This document shows, in pieces, positions 1 through 10,299 of a stretch of 64,000 nucleotides of DNA. Position 1 is the stretch's first letter. Every line of letters begins with the position of its first letter. The notes beneath the pieces are model-generated. The model ran no database searches and was not told where the DNA came from. It saw only the letters and a program-made list of their open reading frames with translations. The position numbers and the translations under genes are program-made. Origin of the DNA: Mycobacterium sp. SMC-2 (GTDB lineage: Bacteria; Actinomycetota; Actinomycetes; Mycobacteriales; Mycobacteriaceae); contig NZ_CP079863.1 of the NCBI RefSeq assembly GCF_025263485.1, positions 4,712,001 to 4,776,000 of the forward strand, given 5' to 3'.

Positions 1-1850
1 AGTCGCTGGCGTACCTCGTCCCCGCGATCGTGCGCGCCATCGAAGACGACTCGCCCGTCGTCGTGTCGACGGCCACCATCGCGCTGCAGCGACAGCTCGT
101 CGATCGCGACCTGCCCAGGCTCATCGATTCGGTCGCCGACGCGCTTCCGCGCCGCCCGCAGTTCGCGTTGCTCAAGGGGCGTCGAAACTATCTGTGCCTG
201 AACAAGATCCACAACGGCGGCGCCGAGACCGAGGAAGCACCCGGCGACCGGCCGCAGGAGGAGCTCTTCGATGCCCTGGCGGCCACCGCCTTGGGTCGCG
301 ACGTCCAACGGCTCACCACCTGGGCGTCGACGACCGATTCCGGAGACCGCGACGACCTGAAACCCGGTGTGCCAGAACGGTCGTGGTCCCAGGTCAGCGT
401 GTCGGCGCGGGAATGCCTGGGCGTGGCGCGTTGTCCGTTCGGCTCCGAGTGCTTCTCGGAACGGGCGCGCGGCCGGGCCGGCGCCGCCGACATCGTGGTC
501 ACCAACCACGCGCTGCTCGCCATCGACGCGGTCGCCGAATCGGCGGTGCTGCCCGAACACCAGTTGCTGGTGGTGGACGAGGCCCACGAGTTGGTCGACC
601 GGGTGACGTCGGTGGCCACCGCGGAGCTGACGGCGGCCGCCCTGGGCGTCGCCGCGCGCCGGATCGCCCGATTGGTGAATCCCGAGCTGACCCAACGGCT
701 GGAGGCGGCGACGGCCAACTTCGCCGCGGCGACCCACGATGCCAGCCCCGGCCGCATCGACCGCCTCGACGACGAGCTGGCGACATACCTGACCGCCCTG
801 CGCGACGCGGCCGGCGCGGCACGGTCGGCGATCGACACCACCAGCGACGCGAAAGCGGCCGCGGCGCGCGCCGAAGCGGTCGCGGCCCTGAGCGAGATAT
901 CCGATACCGCCTCGCGCGTCCTGACGTCGTTCGGCCCGGCGATTCCGGATCGCACCGACGTGGTGTGGCTGGAACACGAGGACAACAGAGGCTCGATGCG
1001 CCCGGTGTTACGGGTGGCGCCGCTGTCGGTCGCGGGCCTGCTGCGCGACCGGGTGTTCTCCCGTTCCACCACGGTGCTGACGTCGGCGACGCTGACCATC
1101 GGCGGATCCTTCGACGCGATGGCCGCGGCGTGGGGTCTGACCGCTCCAGACACCGAGGATGCACGCTGGCGCGGCGTCGACGTCGGCTCGCCGTTCCACC
1201 ACGCCAAGGCCGGAATCCTCTACGTCGCCGCGCACCTGCCACCGCCGGGCCGAGACGGCACCGGCTCGGCCGAGCAGCTCACCGAAATCGCCGAGCTCAT
1301 CACCGCGGCGGGCGGGCGGACCCTGGGGTTGTTCTCCTCGATGCGGGCCGCCCAGGCCGCCGCGGAGGCCATGCGCCAGCGGCTGTCGACGCCGGTGCTG
1401 TGTCAGGGCGACGACAGCACTGCCACGCTGGTCGAGCAGTTCAGCGCCGACCCGCAGACATCGCTGTTCGGGACCCTGTCGCTATGGCAGGGCGTCGACG
1501 TGCCGGGGCCGTCGCTGTCTTTGGTGCTCATCGACCGCATCCCATTTCCGCGGCCGGACGACCCGCTGCTGGGCGCGCGGCAGCGCTCGGTGGCCGCGCG
1601 CGGCGGCAACGGCTTCATGGCGGTCGCGGCCAGCCACGCCGCGTTGCTGTTGGCGCAGGGCTCCGGTCGGCTCTTGCGTCGCGTCACCGACCGCGGAGTG
1701 GTTGCGGTGCTGGACTCGCGGATGGTCACCGCCGGCTACGGCGGCTACCTGTGCGCGTCGCTGCCGCCGTTCTGGCAGACCACCGACCCGGCCCAGGTCC
1801 GCGCCGCGTTGGAGCGGCTGCGTGCCTCGGCGGAGGGCTTGCCCGCCTGA
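1..1850 (+). CDS. dinG: ATP-dependent DNA helicase DinG (5' end outside window)
   Basis: XPD/DinG-type superfamily 2 helicase, expected to unwind damaged or structured DNA (R-loops, G4, D-loops). The frame is already open at base 3 and begins SLAYLVPAI, which in this family directly follows the Walker A lysine, so the start codon and Walker A lie just left of the window. Four cysteines between about 195 and 450 (in YLCLN, RECLG, ARCPF, SECFS) have the spacing expected for the XPD-type 4Fe-4S domain. The DEAH box (VVDEAHEL) is near 575 and motif VI (QGSGRLLRR) near 1660. About 615 residues are visible. It converges on glgP with 2 bases between the stops. The identification is firm; only the N-terminus is missing. 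Confidence 0.93.
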   Translation, partial: SLAYLVPAIVRAIEDDSPVVVSTATIALQRQLVDRDLPRLIDSVADALPRRPQFALLKGRRNYLCLNKIHNGGAETEEAPGDRPQEELFDALAATALGRDVQRLTTWASTTDSGDRDDLKPGVPERSWSQVSVSARECLGVARCPFGSECFSERARGRAGAADIVVTNHALLAIDAVAESAVLPEHQLLVVDEAHELVDRVTSVATAELTAAALGVAARRIARLVNPELTQRLEAATANFAAATHDASPGRIDRLDDELATYLTALRDAAGAARSAIDTTSDAKAAAARAEAVAALSEISDTASRVLTSFGPAIPDRTDVVWLEHEDNRGSMRPVLRVAPLSVAGLLRDRVFSRSTTVLTSATLTIGGSFDAMAAAWGLTAPDTEDARWRGVDVGSPFHHAKAGILYVAAHLPPPGRDGTGSAEQLTEIAELITAAGGRTLGLFSSMRAAQAAAEAMRQRLSTPVLCQGDDSTATLVEQFSADPQTSLFGTLSLWQGVDVPGPSLSLVLIDRIPFPRPDDPLLGARQRSVAARGGNGFMAVAASHAALLLAQGSGRLLRRVTDRGVVAVLDSRMVTAGYGGYLCASLPPFWQTTDPAQVRAALERLRASAEGLPA

Positions 1851-1852
1851 GG

Positions 1853-4498
1853 TCAGCGGGCCAGAGTGACCAGACCCAGCTCGGTGCCGGCGGCCAGCAG
1901 CGGGTGGCGGGGCAGCACTCGCACGGTGTACCCGACCGCCCCCGCCAGCGGTAACGACAGCGTCGTCGAGAACACCTGGTTGCCGCCTTCGGCACTCCCG
2001 GTATACGACATCTCGACGGTGACCGGGTCCAGCAGCGCGTCGCTGGCGTCCACCCGGCCCACCACCCCCTGGACCGTGACCTCGTCGGGCGCGAGCCCGG
2101 CCAGCGCCACGGTGGCGGTCAGGGTCAGCTTGGAGCCGAGCACCGGCGTATCCGGCAGCCCGGTGCTGTCCACGTCGGTGATGGTGATCTTGGGCCATGC
2201 CTCTTCGGCGCGGCGACGGTAAGCGGCCACCTCGCGGGCCGCGCCGAACTCGCCGCCGCCCTCACCGCCCTCGGCCGGCCCCACGGTCCTGCGCAGCGAT
2301 TGCGCCGCAGGCGTGTAGTACTGCTGCACGTAGTCGCGCACCATGCGCGAAGCGAGCACCTTCGGGCCGAGCGTCTGCAGCGTGTGCCGCACCATCTCGA
2401 TCCACCGGGGCGGCACCCCGTGTTCGTCGCGGTCGTAGAACTTGGGTGCCACGGCCTGTTCCAGCAGGTCGTAAAGCGCGCTGGCCTCCAGGTCGTCCCG
2501 GCGGGCCTCGTCGCTCAGGCCGTCGGCAGACGGTATCGCCCAACCGTTTTCGCCGTCGTACCACTCGTCCCACCAGCCGTCACGGATCGACAGGTTCAGC
2601 CCGCCATTGAGTGCGCTCTTCATTCCGGAGGTGCCGCAGGCCTCCAGCGGGCGCAGTGGGTTGTTCAGCCAAACGTCGCAGCCCCAGTACAGGAGCCGGG
2701 CCATGGACATGTCATAGTCGGGCAGGAACGCGATGCGGTGGCGCACCTCCGGCCGGTCGGCGAAGCGCACCACCTGCTGGATCAACGCTTTACCCCCGTC
2801 GTCGGCCGGGTGCGACTTCCCGGCGACGATCAGCTGGATGGGCCTGTCCTCGTCGAGCAGCAGGCGTTCGAGCCGCTCCGGGTCGCGCAGCATCAGCGTC
2901 AGCCGCTTGTAGGTGGGCACCCGCCGGGCGAATCCGATGGTGAGCACATCCGGATCGAAAGCCGTTGCTATCCAACTTAGTTCGGCCTCCGACGCACCGC
3001 GTTCGAGCCAGGACTTGCGCAGCCGCCGCCGGACGTCCTCGACCAGCAGCGACCGCAGTTGCGAGCGGATCCACCAGAGATGGCCCGCATCAACCTGATT
3101 CACTCGCAGCCAGACGCCCGGATCGCTGAACGAATCCGACCCGGCCAGTTCCCGCCCCAGCTGCAACCACTGCGGCGCCGCCCAAGTGCGCGCGTGAACC
3201 CCGTTGGTGATCGACCCGATCGGCACCTCGTCCGCGTCGAACCCGGACCACAGGTCGTTGAACATGGCCCGGCTCACCTCGCCGTGCAGCAACGAGACGC
3301 CGTTGGCCCGCTGCGCCAGCCGCAGACCCATGTGCGCCATGTTGAACTTGGTCGGATCCTCCTCGGCGCCGAGCGCGAGAATCCGGGCGGTCGGCACGCC
3401 GGGCAACAACACGGGCGCGCTCTTGCCACCGGCTTTCTCGGTCTTCGTTTCGGGATCGTCCTCGACATGGCCGTCGAAGTAGAGCCGCACCATGTCGATC
3501 GGGAAGCGGTCGATACCGGCGGGCACCGGAGTGTGGGTGGTGAACACCGTGCTGGATCGCACCACGGCCAGCGCGGTGTCGAAGTCCAACCCGGCATCGG
3601 TGATCAACTCGCGGATGCGTTCGGCGCCGAGGAAGCCGGCGTGCCCCTCGTTCATGTGGAAGACCTCGGGCGCGGGAAGCCCCTCGATGGCGGTGAACGC
3701 GCGGATCGCCCGCACCCCGCCGATGCCGGCCAGCAGCTCCTGGCGCATCCGGTGTTCCTGGTCACCGCCGTACAGCCGGTCGGTGATGCCGCGCAGATCG
3801 TGCTCGTTCTCGGGGACGTCGGAGTCCAGCAGGAGCAGCGGGACCCGGCCCACCTGCGCGACCCAGATGCGCGCGTGCAGCTGCGCGGAGTCGGCGAGCG
3901 TCAGCTCGACCAGGACCGGATCGCCGGCGGCATCCGTGAGTAGCCGCAAGGGCAACCCCTGCGGATCCAGCGACGGGTATGTCTCGTTCTGCCAGCCGTC
4001 CGCGGTCAGCGACTGGCGGAAATACCCCGACCGGTAGTACAGGCCGACCGCCACCAGCGGCACCCCCAAATCCGAGGCCGACTTCAGGTGGTCCCCGGCG
4101 AGGATGCCCAAACCGCCGGAGTAATTGGGCAGCACCTCCGCGACGCCGAACTCCATCGAGAAGTAGGCGACGGCCTTCGGCATCGCCATGCCTTCGGCCT
4201 GCTGCTGCTGGTACCACAGCGGACGAGACAGGTAATCGTTGAGGTCGGCGGCCAACTGGTCGAGCCGGCCGAGGAACGTCGCGTCGAGCGCCAAGTCGTC
4301 GAGCCGTGCCGGACTGACAGCGCCCAACAACGCCACCGGGTCAGAGCCGCACCGCCCCCACAGGTCCGCGTCGATGGTCGCGAACAAGTCCTGGGTGGGC
4401 TTGTCCCACGACCATCGCAAGTTGGTCGACAGCTGGTCCAGCGCGGCCAGCCGTTCCGGAAGGTGAGCACGGACGGTAAAGCGGCGGAGGGCTTTCAC
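1853..4498 (-). CDS. glgP: Alpha-glucan phosphorylase GlgP
   Basis: GT35 phosphorylase of 881 residues that releases glucose-1-phosphate from alpha-1,4-glucan. The pyridoxal-phosphate site is visible as GTSGMKSALNGG near residue 625, with the Lys forming the Schiff base. The N-terminal region WSWDKPTQDLF and the glucan-site stretch YFSMEFGVAEVLPNYSGGLG are typical of the actinobacterial/thermophile branch. The start is GTG at 4498; an in-frame stop lies one codon upstream, so the start is well bounded. It is divergent from glgE across about 230 bp and convergent with dinG. It is the degradative counterpart to glgE and glgB beside it. M. tuberculosis Rv1328 is the same gene in the same place. 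Confidence 0.95.
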   Translation of the reverse strand: MKALRRFTVRAHLPERLAALDQLSTNLRWSWDKPTQDLFATIDADLWGRCGSDPVALLGAVSPARLDDLALDATFLGRLDQLAADLNDYLSRPLWYQQQQAEGMAMPKAVAYFSMEFGVAEVLPNYSGGLGILAGDHLKSASDLGVPLVAVGLYYRSGYFRQSLTADGWQNETYPSLDPQGLPLRLLTDAAGDPVLVELTLADSAQLHARIWVAQVGRVPLLLLDSDVPENEHDLRGITDRLYGGDQEHRMRQELLAGIGGVRAIRAFTAIEGLPAPEVFHMNEGHAGFLGAERIRELITDAGLDFDTALAVVRSSTVFTTHTPVPAGIDRFPIDMVRLYFDGHVEDDPETKTEKAGGKSAPVLLPGVPTARILALGAEEDPTKFNMAHMGLRLAQRANGVSLLHGEVSRAMFNDLWSGFDADEVPIGSITNGVHARTWAAPQWLQLGRELAGSDSFSDPGVWLRVNQVDAGHLWWIRSQLRSLLVEDVRRRLRKSWLERGASEAELSWIATAFDPDVLTIGFARRVPTYKRLTLMLRDPERLERLLLDEDRPIQLIVAGKSHPADDGGKALIQQVVRFADRPEVRHRIAFLPDYDMSMARLLYWGCDVWLNNPLRPLEACGTSGMKSALNGGLNLSIRDGWWDEWYDGENGWAIPSADGLSDEARRDDLEASALYDLLEQAVAPKFYDRDEHGVPPRWIEMVRHTLQTLGPKVLASRMVRDYVQQYYTPAAQSLRRTVGPAEGGEGGGEFGAAREVAAYRRRAEEAWPKITITDVDSTGLPDTPVLGSKLTLTATVALAGLAPDEVTVQGVVGRVDASDALLDPVTVEMSYTGSAEGGNQVFSTTLSLPLAGAVGYTVRVLPRHPLLAAGTELGLVTLAR

Positions 4499-4730
4499 GC
4501 GTCATTACCTTACTGAGGATTTCGCCCCGCGCACGGCGGCGGCAGAGACCGCTTTTGCCGCCAAGCGTGTGACCGGACACTAGGGTGGGTATCGGTTAGT
4601 AATTGGGGCCGCAACGGTGCTTCCCCTGCAGAGGAAGCTCCCCACGACAGGAAGTTTCGCCAGACGAGAGGCATTCCGCGACGGAGCACACCGCGGTTGG
4701 CCGCACGAAATCGGAACACTGCCGGCGACG
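4499..4730. promoter_or_regulatory. Divergent glgP/glgE intergenic region
   Basis: 232 bp separate the divergent starts of glgP and glgE. The space must hold promoters for both directions, but I see no convincing pair of hexamers. TAGGGT near 4581 on the plus strand is only a weak candidate -10 for glgE. No hairpin terminator or RNA gene is visible. The glgE reading frame stays open further left (to about 4617), but the residues before 4731 are not like known GlgE N-termini. Confidence 0.4.
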
Positions 4731-6878
4731 ATGCGGTCCGAGAATGCGGACCGAGGAGGAGCTGGCGCATCGGAACGGAGTGTTGTGCCTGGTCGTGTCG
4801 AGATCGATAACGTCCAACCCGTCGTTTCCTGCGGCGCGTATCCCGCCAAGGCCGTGGTCGGCGAGATCATCCCGGTCAGCGCGGCGGTATGGCGGGAAGG
4901 CCACGATGCCGTCGCCGCGACCCTGGTCGTGCGCTACCTCGGGCCGCGTTATCCGCAGGCAACGGAAACCCGCCGGATCAAAGCGGTTCAGGCTCCGGTG
5001 AAACCCGCAACCGCAGTCGACGGCGGTGTGGACCAGCAACGGATCAAGCCGGTGCTACTGCCGATGACGGTGGGCCTCGAGCCGTATGTCTTCCATGGGC
5101 AATTCACGCCCGACCGGGTCGGGCTGTGGACCTTCAGGGTCGACGGTTGGGGCGACCCGATCCACTCCTGGCGGCATGGCGTGGTCGCCAAGCTCGATGC
5201 CGGCCAGGGCGAGAAGGAGTTGTCCAACGACCTCCTGGTCGGCGCCGCGCTGTTCGAGCGCGCCGCCACGGGCGTGCCGCGCGCACGGCGCGACCCGCTG
5301 CTGGCGGCCGCCGCCGCGTTGCGAAAGCCCGGGGACCCCCTCACCCGCACCGCGTTGGCCCTCGCACCCGAAATCGACGAGATCCTGGCTGAGTATCCGT
5401 TGCGCGATCTGCTCACGCGCGGCGATCAGTACGGAGTCTGGGTGGATCGGCCGCTGGCGCGCTTCGGTTCCTGGTATGAGATGTTTCCCCGCTCGACCGG
5501 CGGGTGGGACGCCGAGGGTAAACCCGTGCACGGCACGTTCGCCACGGCTGCCGCCCAGCTTCCGCGCATCGCGGCAATGGGGTTCGATGTCGTCTACCTG
5601 CCGCCGATTCACCCGATCGGCAAGGTACACCGCAAGGGCCGCAACAACTCTCCCACCGCCGCCCCCGGGGATGTGGGTTCGCCGTGGGCCATCGGCAGTG
5701 ACGAGGGCGGCCACGACGCCATCCACCCGGACCTGGGCACCATCGAGGATTTCGACGCCTTCGTCGCCGCGGCGCGCGAGCTGGGCATGGAGGTGTCGTT
5801 GGACCTGGCGTTGCAGTGCGCGCCCGACCATCCGTGGGCGCGCGAGCACCGCGAGTGGTTCACCGAACTGCCCGACGGCACCATCGCGTATGCGGAAAAC
5901 CCGCCCAAGAAATACCAGGACATCTATCCGCTCAACTTCGACAACGACCCGGCGGGACTCTACGACGAGGTGCTGCGCGTCGTCCGGCACTGGATGGACC
6001 ACGGCATCAAGTTCTTTCGGGTGGACAACCCGCACACCAAGCCGCCCAACTTCTGGGCGTGGCTGATCGCCCAGGCAAAAAGCATCGACCCCGATGTGCT
6101 CTTCCTCTCGGAGGCCTTCACGCCCCCGGCCCGGCAGTACGGCCTGGCCAAGCTCGGGTTCACGCAGTCCTACAGCTATTTCACGTGGCGCACGGCGAAG
6201 TGGGAACTGACCGAGTTCGGCAACGACATCGCCGCCCTCGCCGACTTCCGTCGGCCGAACCTGTTTGTGAACACGCCCGACATCCTGCACGCCGTCCTGC
6301 AGCACGACGGCCCCGGGATGTTCGCCATCCGCGCGGTGCTGGCCGCGACGTTGGGCCCGGCATGGGGCGTGTACTCGGGCTATGAGCTGTTCGAGCACCG
6401 CGCGTTGCGGGAGGGCAGCGAGGAGTATCTGGACTCCGAAAAGTATGAACTGCGGCCGCGTGATTTCGCGGGCGCGCTGGCCGAAGGACGCTCGCTCGAG
6501 CCGTTCATCACGCTGCTCAACTCGATTCGCCGGCTGCATCCCGCCCTGCAGCAGTTGCGCACCATCCATTTCCACGCCGTGGACAACGATGCGCTGCTGG
6601 CCTACAGCAAGTTCGACCCCGCGACCGGCGACTGTGTGTTGGTGGTGGTGACGCTCAACGCGTTCGGCTCCGAGGAAGCCACGCTGTTTTTGGATATGGC
6701 GGCTTTGGGTATGGAGCCCTATGAGCGGTTCTGGGTGCGCGACGAAATCACCGGCCAGGAATTCCAATGGGGGCAGGCAAATTACGTTCGTATCGACCCT
6801 GCGCGGGCGGTCGCGCACGTCATCAACATGCCACTCATACCGCATGAGTCCCGAATGACGTTGCTGCGCAGGCGGTAA
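4731..6878 (+). CDS. glgE: Alpha-1,4-glucan:maltose-1-phosphate maltosyltransferase GlgE
   Basis: GH13_3 maltosyltransferase that transfers maltosyl units from alpha-maltose-1-phosphate to the non-reducing end of alpha-glucan. It is the central enzyme of the mycobacterial GlgE pathway, and in M. tuberculosis its loss causes lethal maltose-1-phosphate build-up. Visible motifs are [19 protein letters not shown], the nucleophile Asp in [13 protein letters not shown] and the acid/base Glu in [11 protein letters not shown] chose ATG 4731 (715 aa) because the match to known GlgE begins at VPGRVEID about 18 codons later; the frame stays open to 4617, and a GTG near 4783 is also possible. glgB follows 24 bases downstream, so the two are probably co-transcribed. 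The exact start is the only uncertainty. Confidence 0.93.
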   Translation: MRSENADRGGAGASERSVVPGRVEIDNVQPVVSCGAYPAKAVVGEIIPVSAAVWREGHDAVAATLVVRYLGPRYPQATETRRIKAVQAPVKPATAVDGGVDQQRIKPVLLPMTVGLEPYVFHGQFTPDRVGLWTFRVDGWGDPIHSWRHGVVAKLDAGQGEKELSNDLLVGAALFERAATGVPRARRDPLLAAAAALRKPGDPLTRTALALAPEIDEILAEYPLRDLLTRGDQYGVWVDRPLARFGSWYEMFPRSTGGWDAEGKPVHGTFATAAAQLPRIAAMGFDVVYLPPIHPIGKVHRKGRNNSPTAAPGDVGSPWAIGSDEGGHDAIHPDLGTIEDFDAFVAAARELGMEVSLDLALQCAPDHPWAREHREWFTELPDGTIAYAENPPKKYQDIYPLNFDNDPAGLYDEVLRVVRHWMDHGIKFFRVDNPHTKPPNFWAWLIAQAKSIDPDVLFLSEAFTPPARQYGLAKLGFTQSYSYFTWRTAKWELTEFGNDIAALADFRRPNLFVNTPDILHAVLQHDGPGMFAIRAVLAATLGPAWGVYSGYELFEHRALREGSEEYLDSEKYELRPRDFAGALAEGRSLEPFITLLNSIRRLHPALQQLRTIHFHAVDNDALLAYSKFDPATGDCVLVVVTLNAFGSEEATLFLDMAALGMEPYERFWVRDEITGQEFQWGQANYVRIDPARAVAHVINMPLIPHESRMTLLRRR

Positions 6879-6902
6879 AACGGACCGGAGGTGAAAAAGG
6901 AC

Positions 6903-9149
6903 ATGAGCCAAGCCGACCAACTCGCCAGGACACACCTGGTGCCCGACCCGGCCGACCTATCGCGCCTGCTGGCCGGCACGCACTACAACCCGCACGGCAT
7001 TCTGGGGGCCCACGAGTACGCCGACCACACCGTCATCCGGGCGTTCCGCCCGCATGCCGTCGAGGTGGTCGCGCTCGTCGGCGAGGACCGGTTCCCGCTG
7101 GAGCACATCGAGTCCGGCCTGTTCGCGACGGCGTTGCCGTTCACCGACCTGATCGACTACCGGCTAGAGGTGCGATACGAGGGCTCCGACCCGTACACCG
7201 TCGCCGACGCGTACCGCTTTCTGCCCACCCTGGGCGAGGTAGACCTCTTCCTGTTCGGCGAGGGTCGTCATGAGCGGCTCTGGGAAGTCCTTGGCGCACA
7301 TCCCCGCTCGTTCACCACGGCCGACGGTGTCGTCCACGGGGTGTCGTTCGCAGTGTGGGCGCCCAACGCCAAGGGCGTCAGCCTGATCGGTGAGTTCAAC
7401 GGCTGGACGGGCAGCGACGCTCCGATGCGGTCGCTCGGTTCCTCGGGGGTGTGGGAGCTGTTCTGGCCCGACTTTCCCGTAGGCGGCCTGTACAAGTTCC
7501 GCGTGCACGGCGCCGACGGCGTGGTGACCGAGCGGGCCGACCCCATGGCCTTCGCCACCGAGGTGCCGCCGCACACCGCCTCCCGCGTGACGCACAGCGA
7601 ATACACCTGGCAGGATGCCGCGTGGATGGAACAGCGCGCCCACCGCAATCCGGTCTTCGAGCCGATGAGCACCTACGAGGTGCACCTCGGCTCGTGGCGC
7701 CCCGGGCTGGGCTATCGGCAGCTTGCCGAAGAACTGACGAATTACGTGGTCGAGCATGGATTCACTCACGTCGAGCTGCTGCCCGTCGCCGAGCACCCGT
7801 TCGCCGGATCGTGGGGCTACCAGGTGACGTCTTACTACGCGCCGACGTCGCGATTCGGCACGCCCGACGAATTCCGGGCGCTGGTCGACGCGCTGCACCG
7901 TGCCGGCGTCGGCGTCATCGTGGACTGGGTGCCCGCGCACTTTCCGAAGGACGCCTGGGCGCTGGGACGGTTCGACGGCACCGCGCTCTACGAGCACTCC
8001 GACCCCAAGCGCGGCGAGCAACTCGACTGGGGCACTTACGTGTTCGACTTCGGCCGCAACGAGGTGCGCAACTTCCTGGTGGCCAACGCGCTGTATTGGC
8101 TAGAGGAGTACCACGTCGACGGGCTGCGGGTGGACGCGGTTGCTTCCATGCTGTACCTGGACTACTCGCGCCCCGAGGGCGGCTGGACGCCGAACATCTA
8201 CGGCGGCCGGGAGAACCTGGAGGCCGTGCAGTTCCTGCAGGAGATGAACGCGACGGCGCACAAGGCCGCCCCCGGCATCGTCACGATCGCCGAGGAGTCG
8301 ACGTCGTGGCCAGGCGTGACCCGCCCGACAAACCTTGGTGGCCTGGGCTTTTCGATGAAGTGGAACATGGGCTGGATGCACGACACGCTCGACTACATCA
8401 GCCGTGACCCGATCTACCGCAGCTACCACCATGGCGAGATGACGTTCTCGATGCTGTACGCATTCAGCGAGAACTACGTCCTGCCGATCAGCCACGACGA
8501 GGTGGTGCACGGCAAGGGCACGCTGTGGGGGCGGATGCCGGGCAACAACCACGTCAAGGCCTCCGGGCTGCGCAGCCTGCTGGCCTATCAGTGGGCGCAT
8601 CCCGGCAAGCAATTGCTGTTCATGGGGCAGGAATTCGGCCAGCGTGCCGAGTGGTCCGAGGAACGCGGCCTGGACTGGTGGCAGCTCGACGAGCAGGGCT
8701 TCTCGAACGGCGTCCTGCGGCTGGTGCGCGACATCAACGCCATCTACCGCAGCCACCCTGCGCTGTGGAGTCAGGACACCATCCCCGACGGCTACTCCTG
8801 GATCGACGCCAACGACTCGGCCAACAACGTGTTGAGCTTCCTGCGTTACGGCAGCGACGGCTCCGTCATGGCCTGCGTGTTCAACTTCGCCGGCAATGAG
8901 CACAGCGGCTACCGGCTGGGCCTGCCGTCGGCCGGGCGTTGGCGTGAGGTGCTCAACACCGATGCCACCGACTACAACGGCTCCGGTATCGGCAACATGG
9001 GCGGCGTCGAGGCCACCGAGGAACCGTGGCATGGCCGACCGGCCTCGGCGGTGCTGGTGCTGCCGCCCAACTCAGCGCTGTGGCTGGAGCCCGAGCAGCC
9101 CTCGCCACGAACGTCCACGCTCTCACCGCGAACGTCGACTTGTTGTTGA
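6903..9149 (+). CDS. glgB: 1,4-alpha-glucan branching enzyme GlgB
   Basis: GH13 branching enzyme that makes alpha-1,6 branches in the glucan extended by GlgE. N-terminal CBM48-type domains (about 1-220) precede the catalytic barrel. The nucleophile Asp is in [12 protein letters not shown], the acid/base Glu in [13 protein letters not shown], and the stabilising HD pair in [16 protein letters not shown] 6903 gives 748 aa and follows GGAGGTGAAAAAGGAC. A GTG at 6891 is in frame but would leave no room for its own ribosome site. The C-terminus has a Ser/Thr/Arg-rich tail of about 15 residues that I do not recall in the tuberculosis enzyme; it reads like run-on into non-coding sequence. It converges on the thioredoxin-like gene. 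Confidence 0.94.
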   Translation: MSQADQLARTHLVPDPADLSRLLAGTHYNPHGILGAHEYADHTVIRAFRPHAVEVVALVGEDRFPLEHIESGLFATALPFTDLIDYRLEVRYEGSDPYTVADAYRFLPTLGEVDLFLFGEGRHERLWEVLGAHPRSFTTADGVVHGVSFAVWAPNAKGVSLIGEFNGWTGSDAPMRSLGSSGVWELFWPDFPVGGLYKFRVHGADGVVTERADPMAFATEVPPHTASRVTHSEYTWQDAAWMEQRAHRNPVFEPMSTYEVHLGSWRPGLGYRQLAEELTNYVVEHGFTHVELLPVAEHPFAGSWGYQVTSYYAPTSRFGTPDEFRALVDALHRAGVGVIVDWVPAHFPKDAWALGRFDGTALYEHSDPKRGEQLDWGTYVFDFGRNEVRNFLVANALYWLEEYHVDGLRVDAVASMLYLDYSRPEGGWTPNIYGGRENLEAVQFLQEMNATAHKAAPGIVTIAEESTSWPGVTRPTNLGGLGFSMKWNMGWMHDTLDYISRDPIYRSYHHGEMTFSMLYAFSENYVLPISHDEVVHGKGTLWGRMPGNNHVKASGLRSLLAYQWAHPGKQLLFMGQEFGQRAEWSEERGLDWWQLDEQGFSNGVLRLVRDINAIYRSHPALWSQDTIPDGYSWIDANDSANNVLSFLRYGSDGSVMACVFNFAGNEHSGYRLGLPSAGRWREVLNTDATDYNGSGIGNMGGVEATEEPWHGRPASAVLVLPPNSALWLEPEQPSPRTSTLSPRTSTCC

Positions 9150-9194
9150 AATTCGGCCCAATTGGTCGCAAGAACTCGACGCGGCCCGCGAACC

Positions 9195-10106
9195 TCAGTA
9201 GAGCGCGTTGGCCAGGTTCCGCCGTCCGGCGACGACCTCGGGATCGGCGGGATCGAAGAGTTCGAAAAGCTCGATCAACCGGGTGCGTACGCGGGTGCGC
9301 TCGTCCCCGGATGTGCTGCGCACCAAAGCGGTTAGGCGCTCAAACGCCGCACTCACGTCCTGATTGAGGATTTGGACGTCGGCGGCCGCGAACGCCGCAT
9401 CGATGTCGCCCGGCGCCGCGTCGGCGGCGGCGATTGCGTCCGGTGAATGGGCGGTTGCGCGCATGAGAAAGTCGATCTGCCGGATCGCGCCCTTTGCCTC
9501 GGCACTGCCCGGATTGGCGTCCAGTATCGCCTGATACGACCCTCTGGCGGCCTCGAAGTTGCCGGCCTCCAGCTGTTCGCGGGCCGCCGCCAGCTCGGGG
9601 TCGACCTCGTCGGCACCCGCGGAATTGCCTGGGCCCCTGAGTTTCCCGGCCGTCGCCGAAAGAATCTGATCCAACCAGCCCCGCAGTTGTTCGGGCGGCT
9701 GCATGCCCTGGAAACTCGAAATCGGCTGCCCGGCGGCCAGAGCGACGACGGTCGGCACCGCATCGACGCCGAATATCTGGGCCACCCTGGGTGCCACGTC
9801 GACGTTGACGGTCCCCAGCGACCACTTGCCGTTGTCCTCGGCGGCCAGGCCGGACAGGATGTCGACGAGCTGGACACACGCGTCGCTGCGCGGTGACCAC
9901 AACACCACCACAATGGGCACTTCCTCGGACCGGAGCAGAACTTCGGCCTCGAAATTGGCCTCGGTGATCGCAGTGACGCCGGGAGCGCCCTCGGCGGCCG
10001 ACGTGGCGCCAGCTCCCGGCGGCGGCTGCTGGGCCCGCTGCTTGAGGCCGGACAAGTCGACAGCACCAGCCATCGCGGGGCCGATCGAGGGTCGCGGACG
10101 CGTCAC
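9195..10106 (-). CDS. CnoX-like thioredoxin-fold/TPR co-chaperone
   Basis: 303-residue protein with an N-terminal thioredoxin fold (about 43-160) and helical TPR-like repeats (about 170-300), the layout of E. coli YbbN/CnoX. The usual CGPC is absent: the position reads LWSPRSDACVQL, giving S74-D-A-C77, an SxxC site as in CnoX. The fold is otherwise intact, with the cis-Pro region DAVPTVVAL. CnoX binds unfolded clients under hypochlorite stress and hands them to GroEL or DnaK; that role here is inference. The start is GTG 10106. The tuberculosis counterpart Rv1324 is usually labelled thioredoxin. It has no obvious operon partner. Confidence 0.82.
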   Translation of the reverse strand: MTRPRPSIGPAMAGAVDLSGLKQRAQQPPPGAGATSAAEGAPGVTAITEANFEAEVLLRSEEVPIVVVLWSPRSDACVQLVDILSGLAAEDNGKWSLGTVNVDVAPRVAQIFGVDAVPTVVALAAGQPISSFQGMQPPEQLRGWLDQILSATAGKLRGPGNSAGADEVDPELAAAREQLEAGNFEAARGSYQAILDANPGSAEAKGAIRQIDFLMRATAHSPDAIAAADAAPGDIDAAFAAADVQILNQDVSAAFERLTALVRSTSGDERTRVRTRLIELFELFDPADPEVVAGRRNLANALY

Positions 10107-10266
10107 GTCGTCAAGTTTGGCATGCGCGCCGGAGACCTATCCACCCGGTGGCGGGGCGCTCGGATCCGCCGTGCCGGGCGCGGAACCGGCCCCGAAGCCG
10201 CCCGCCCGGGCAAACATATGACGAAGATCACAAAAGTTCCGGCGCCCGTCATATCAGCAAAACGTC

Positions 10267-10290
10267 GACGGGCGCGTCAGCGCGCCCGTC
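10267..10290 (-). terminator. Intrinsic terminator after fadA4
   Basis: Perfect 10-bp stem (GACGGGCGCG / CGCGCCCGTC) with a 4-base TCAG loop, lying 9 bases past the fadA4 stop. Read on the minus strand it is followed by GACGTTTTGC, a short U-rich tract. The stem is symmetrical, but only the minus side has a T-run and an upstream gene. Confidence 0.75.
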
Positions 10291-10299
10291 CCAGGCCGC

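Noticed and set aside
5055..6935. 626-codon open frame antisense to glgE
   Set aside because: A mirror of the high-GC third-position bias of glgE; no domain is recognisable.
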